64,000 bases of DNA from Aureispira anguillae (lineage in GTDB: Bacteria; Bacteroidota; Bacteroidia; Chitinophagales; Saprospiraceae), in assembly GCF_026000115.1 (NCBI RefSeq), contig NZ_AP026867.1:4335716-4399715 (forward strand), in the 5' to 3' direction. This document shows positions 61,251 to 64,000 of the stretch, one piece after another (the stretch's first letter is position 1; the number at the start of each line of letters is the position of its first letter). The notes beneath the pieces are model-generated. The model was not told the origin of the DNA. It searched no databases and saw only the letters and a list, made by a program, of their open reading frames with translations. Both the position numbers and the translations under genes were made by a program.

Positions 61251-61781
61251 TTAAAAGATCAGTTCTTTACTTCTTGAATAATTGCCATGTTCTGCCTTGG
61301 GATTGGTCAACAAAAATTCTATTGTTTGATAAATAAATTCCTTTGATTTTTCTGTCCCAAATGGACTATTTAAATATGCCAATAAGCCTTCTTTTTGTAC
61401 TTGATTAAAATAACTTGAATATGCCTTTTGTCCATGCTCAATTTCTTCCTTTTCGCTCCGACAATAATTCACAATATAAGCTCGTTTTCGACTCTCATAA
61501 GCCGTCGCATTTTCGCCCAAATTATAAGGCAATAGCTCTATTTTTCGGGTCGAATTTTTGTAATGAACTTTCATTTTATTGTAATAGGACAGCTCCTTTT
61601 TTGTCTGGACAACAATCGGAACTCGAATAAATTTCATGCGGATGGCTTCATAAAATTTTGTTTCTATCCTTGCTACTTCCTCTTGATGCCTTAATAAAAT
61701 CTTTCGGCGATTGCTTGACCATCGGCTCAGCTTCGCTACCCCTACCGATAGGGGGAGGAGTATCAATATAAAATAAATCAT
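61251..61781 (-). CDS. Single-TM hypothetical protein, C copy (176 aa)
   Basis: As 17805..18335 with a few substitutions (Q to R, K to E, Y to H, V to I). Confidence 0.6.
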   Translation of the reverse strand: MIYFILILLPLSVGVAKLSRWSSNRRKILLRHQEEVARIETKFYEAIRMKFIRVPIVVQTKKELSYYNKMKVHYKNSTRKIELLPYNLGENATAYESRKRAYIVNYCRSEKEEIEHGQKAYSSYFNQVQKEGLLAYLNSPFGTEKSKEFIYQTIEFLLTNPKAEHGNYSRSKELIF

Positions 61782-61873
61782 AGTGGTAGTTTGTTTCTAA
61801 CTTTTTAAGAATCAACACTAGCCAAACTACCACTTAAGGTTTTTTGGTAGTTTCAAAAGCTTTTTTGGTAGTT

Positions 61874-62191
61874 TTAAGCCTTTCCTTTTTTGAAGAGTGC
61901 CAGTGTTGCTTGGCTGTAGTATTTTTTGTAATTGATAATTGTTGTTTTGGCGATCCCTGTCTCTTTCCTTATTTGGGAATAGCTTTTCCCTGCCAATAAT
62001 TGTTGTTTAACCAATAAGAATTTTTTAGCGTCTAATTGCTTGGCTTTAGCGATCAAGTTTTCTTGGTCGGTCAATTCTACCAAGTTTTCTTCTTTCACGA
62101 TTTCCCATTCCAAGCCCTCTCCTGCTGTTGGTATCGTGTAGACGATTTGCCCCGTATTCGTTGATTCTATTTTCTTGATTTGGCTGTCCAT
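61874..62191 (-). CDS. HTH DNA-binding protein, C copy (105 aa)
   Basis: As 18428..18745 with L to Q before the helix-turn-helix and K to E inside it (QIRKETG), so recognition might differ slightly. Confidence 0.7.
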   Translation of the reverse strand: MDSQIKKIESTNTGQIVYTIPTAGEGLEWEIVKEENLVELTDQENLIAKAKQLDAKKFLLVKQQLLAGKSYSQIRKETGIAKTTIINYKKYYSQATLALFKKGKA

Positions 62192-62549
62192 ATCTTATCC
62201 TTAAGCTGCTGCCTTTTTCTGCTTGTAATAGGCGCTTATCTTCAAAAAATATTCTATAAAAATAATCTATTGTTATGCTCGGTTGTTCTGATAAATCGAA
62301 ATAGAAAAACCATACCAAAGGATTTATCTTTTTATAGGTTTGATACTTGGTTATATTCGCCGTACTATGGGTATCAAATGCGATTAATAGGCGCATTAAA
62401 TCCGTTTTAACCTGATGCTTTTCCATCGCTTCAAATACATCATTTAATTGATATGAGCGACTCTGCAAACGAAACCCTAACAAGGTTCTAAATAGTTGAT
62501 GAAGGGCTTTTAATTGCCCTTGCTTGATCTCTTGTTCTGTCTTTAGCAT
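62046..62549 (-). CDS. Hypothetical protein overlapping the HTH gene, C copy (167 aa)
   Basis: As 18600..19109, with the overlap retained. Confidence 0.5.
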   Translation of the reverse strand: MLKTEQEIKQGQLKALHQLFRTLLGFRLQSRSYQLNDVFEAMEKHQVKTDLMRLLIAFDTHSTANITKYQTYKKINPLVWFFYFDLSEQPSITIDYFYRIFFEDKRLLQAEKGSSLRIRYGQPNQENRINEYGANRLHDTNSRRGLGMGNRERRKLGRIDRPRKLDR

Positions 62550-62551
62550 AG

Positions 62552-62734
62552 TTAACTATGTAGCCGTTTATAACCATTCTTTTTTAACATGCCGTCAAGA
62601 TTTTCTACTATTGCTATGAAAGCTTCATCCGCTTCTGGCTCTCCACCTCCTATCATTGCACTTATGTCATCTATTGCATCTATTAAAAAACCAAATTCTT
62701 TTTCGGTAAGCTCTAATTTTATCTTTTTTGCCAT
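62552..62734 (-). CDS. Small acidic protein present only in C (60 aa)
   Basis: Not recognised. Basic N-terminus (MAKKIKLEL), acidic helix (IDAIDDISAMIGGGEPEADEAF) and basic end. Inserted between two genes that overlap by 4 bp in A. Cassette gain or loss. Confidence 0.6.
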   Translation of the reverse strand: MAKKIKLELTEKEFGFLIDAIDDISAMIGGGEPEADEAFIAIVENLDGMLKKNGYKRLHS

Positions 62735-62739
62735 GTCCT

Positions 62740-63228
62740 TTAATATTTAAAATCCTTTGTCCAATGAATAATCTTTCCTTCCATATCTTTCCAAATAAAA
62801 TAATTCCAAAAATCTTCTACGGTATCAAAACCATCATTGATCGCCAATTCTTCGATTTCTTCTTTGCTCAGTTCTCTTCCATCTATTGACACACCATTTT
62901 GGTCATCAAAAATATTCCGTATTTTTATTGTTTGTACAGCTGTAACAAGCAAGATTGGCGCAAACTGAAAACGATTCTCATTGTATGGATTAATGATAAA
63001 ATGAATCAAACTGCCTACCTGCCATCTATCTTTTCTATCTCTCCTTATCGTATGCTTTTTGGGAGCAAGGTTTTTTGTTTCTGTTCCTTCCCAATAGTTA
63101 CCAAATTGTTTTTTATAAGCATTCGCATAGAGGTATAAGTCTTTCCATTCTACATCTAACGATTGCCATATCTTTTCTATAAAGCAATTCGCTTTACCCT
63201 TTTCTTTTTCCTTAAATATTAAATTCAT
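62740..63228 (-). CDS. Variable-end hypothetical protein, C copy (162 aa)
   Basis: As 19106..19612 in the first 100 residues, then diverged (FDTVEDFWNYFIWKDMEG). The neighbouring 60-aa insertion suggests the same recombination event. Confidence 0.55.
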   Translation of the reverse strand: MNLIFKEKEKGKANCFIEKIWQSLDVEWKDLYLYANAYKKQFGNYWEGTETKNLAPKKHTIRRDRKDRWQVGSLIHFIINPYNENRFQFAPILLVTAVQTIKIRNIFDDQNGVSIDGRELSKEEIEELAINDGFDTVEDFWNYFIWKDMEGKIIHWTKDFKY

Positions 63229-63248
63229 TTTATCTATTATTGATTGGT

Positions 63249-63479
63249 TTAAGTTTTTGTTGAAGTCTTTTTCTTTTCCCTTATATAGCGCCTTAGATAG
63301 TACAGATAGCCCACTATAGCTAAACAATAAATTGCTCCTATTTCTGCCAACATGCAGCCACCTAAGACGTATAAGGTTAATTCTGGAATACATTGGAATG
63401 CGCCAGCTATCAACCATATTAAAACACTAAATGCCAATAACCCTATTCCATTGATGATAACATCTGCTCTACTCTCCAT
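63249..63479 (-). CDS. Two-TM membrane protein, C copy (76 aa)
   Basis: Protein identical to 19633..19863. Confidence 0.6.
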   Translation of the reverse strand: MESRADVIINGIGLLAFSVLIWLIAGAFQCIPELTLYVLGGCMLAEIGAIYCLAIVGYLYYLRRYIREKKKTSTKT

Positions 63480-64000
63480 TTCTCAACTTATATTCAAAAC
63501 CTGATTGATACAAGTGATACGCCTGTCCCCACATTTTGCGTATGGCTATTTGTTCCAAACTATTTATATCAATTGGTTCTGTCAATTGAAAAGGAACAAA
63601 ACGGCGGTTGTTTGTAATGCCTTTCAGTACCTCTATTCGATTTGTTGTGCCACAAAAGTTCGCTATTCTTGAATATACCTTACTAGATTTTTCATAATGC
63701 CATCTTGCCTTCACTCTTGGCATTGTGATCGCACTTTTTAAGGACTCCCAATCTTTCTCCTTATCTAGTATGCTAAATTGTTCGTCCAACACGATAATAA
63801 AAGTATCTGATAGCCTCATTCTACTATCTTTATTTTTCAGATCAATATGCCCTATGAATATGTATTCAGGACTAAACAAGGAGGTAAAAAAGCTTGTTTT
63901 ATTCATTCCCTGACCGCCACACAAAACCAAGCAATTAGGATTTGTATTCTTATCCGTTTCGTATAGATTTGCTATTGATGCTACCACCCACTTTTTAAAC
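63469..64000 (-). CDS. Stand-alone VirE-type ATPase, C copy (partial, cut by window end)
   Basis: As 19853..20509. Differences include G to D (YETDKN) and M to R twice (DSRMRLSD). The 5' end lies outside the window. Confidence 0.75.
   Translation of the reverse strand, partial: FKKWVVASIANLYETDKNTNPNCLVLCGGQGMNKTSFFTSLFSPEYIFIGHIDLKNKDSRMRLSDTFIIVLDEQFSILDKEKDWESLKSAITMPRVKARWHYEKSSKVYSRIANFCGTTNRIEVLKGITNNRRFVPFQLTEPIDINSLEQIAIRKMWGQAYHLYQSGFEYKLRNGE

Noticed and set aside
1-64000. Cas genes hidden among the hypotheticals
   Set aside because: No HD, RRM/Cas10, Cas6 or Cas1-like motifs seen; the VirE, DnaG, KAP and NACHT proteins account for the large NTPases.

Overview
The DNA is AT-rich. 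Its VirE/BT4734-type primase genes, its weak ribosome-binding sites and its promoter-like TAnnTTTG boxes suggest Bacteroidota, possibly a Saprospiria-type host; I cannot name a genus. Almost none of the window looks like ordinary chromosome. I read it as three integrated elements in tandem, separated by a 16-bp repeat (24560..24575 and 40945..40960) that matches the 3' end of a tmRNA (ssrA) gene, a common tyrosine-integrase target.

Element A (before 1 to 24560) and element C (40945 to beyond 64000) are two nearly identical but distinct copies of one provirus-like element. On the minus strand each has: replication genes (VirE-type primase-ATPase, a stand-alone ATPase paralogue, an HTH protein); a polyvalent-type HExxH protein; a packaging-type P-loop ATPase with its neighbours; three cell-wall hydrolases (GH19-like, amidase-2, amidase-3); about a dozen tiny one-TM proteins; and one soluble 243-aa protein with its own terminator. 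The soluble protein is my candidate major capsid protein. The set resembles a tailless, membrane-containing phage (PM2/FLiP-like style). That is inference; an unusual conjugative element is the alternative.

The most striking feature is a CRISPR array inside each provirus, between the capsid-type genes and the lysis genes, with no cas genes in the window. A has nine repeats and eight spacers (8465..9086). C has seven repeats plus an interrupted eighth, and six spacers (52829..53403). The repeat is the same in both, ends in the classical crRNA 5' tag ATTGAAAC, and reads towards a shared terminator. None of the 14 spacers is shared although the flanks are nearly identical. Translated antisense to the element's own gene direction, several spacers resemble, by eye, segments of this family's capsid-type protein, packaging ATPase and a virion-type membrane protein. 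This suggests a virus-borne array used against related viruses.

Element B (24560..40945, 16.4 kb) has its own integrase, a DnaG-type primase-ATPase, regulators and a KAP NTPase. It has no capsid, ATPase or lysis genes. It keeps diverged homologues of four A/C genes in the same order, with only the packaging ATPase missing from the middle, so it may be a satellite of A/C-type viruses.

A and C differ mainly in exchangeable cargo: coiled-coil/secreted genes versus pentapeptide-NACHT beside the integrase end, a PIN protein versus nothing, RDD versus MazG-like, and two small genes found only in C. Two cargo slots sit between a terminator and a repeated 15-bp promoter-proximal motif.
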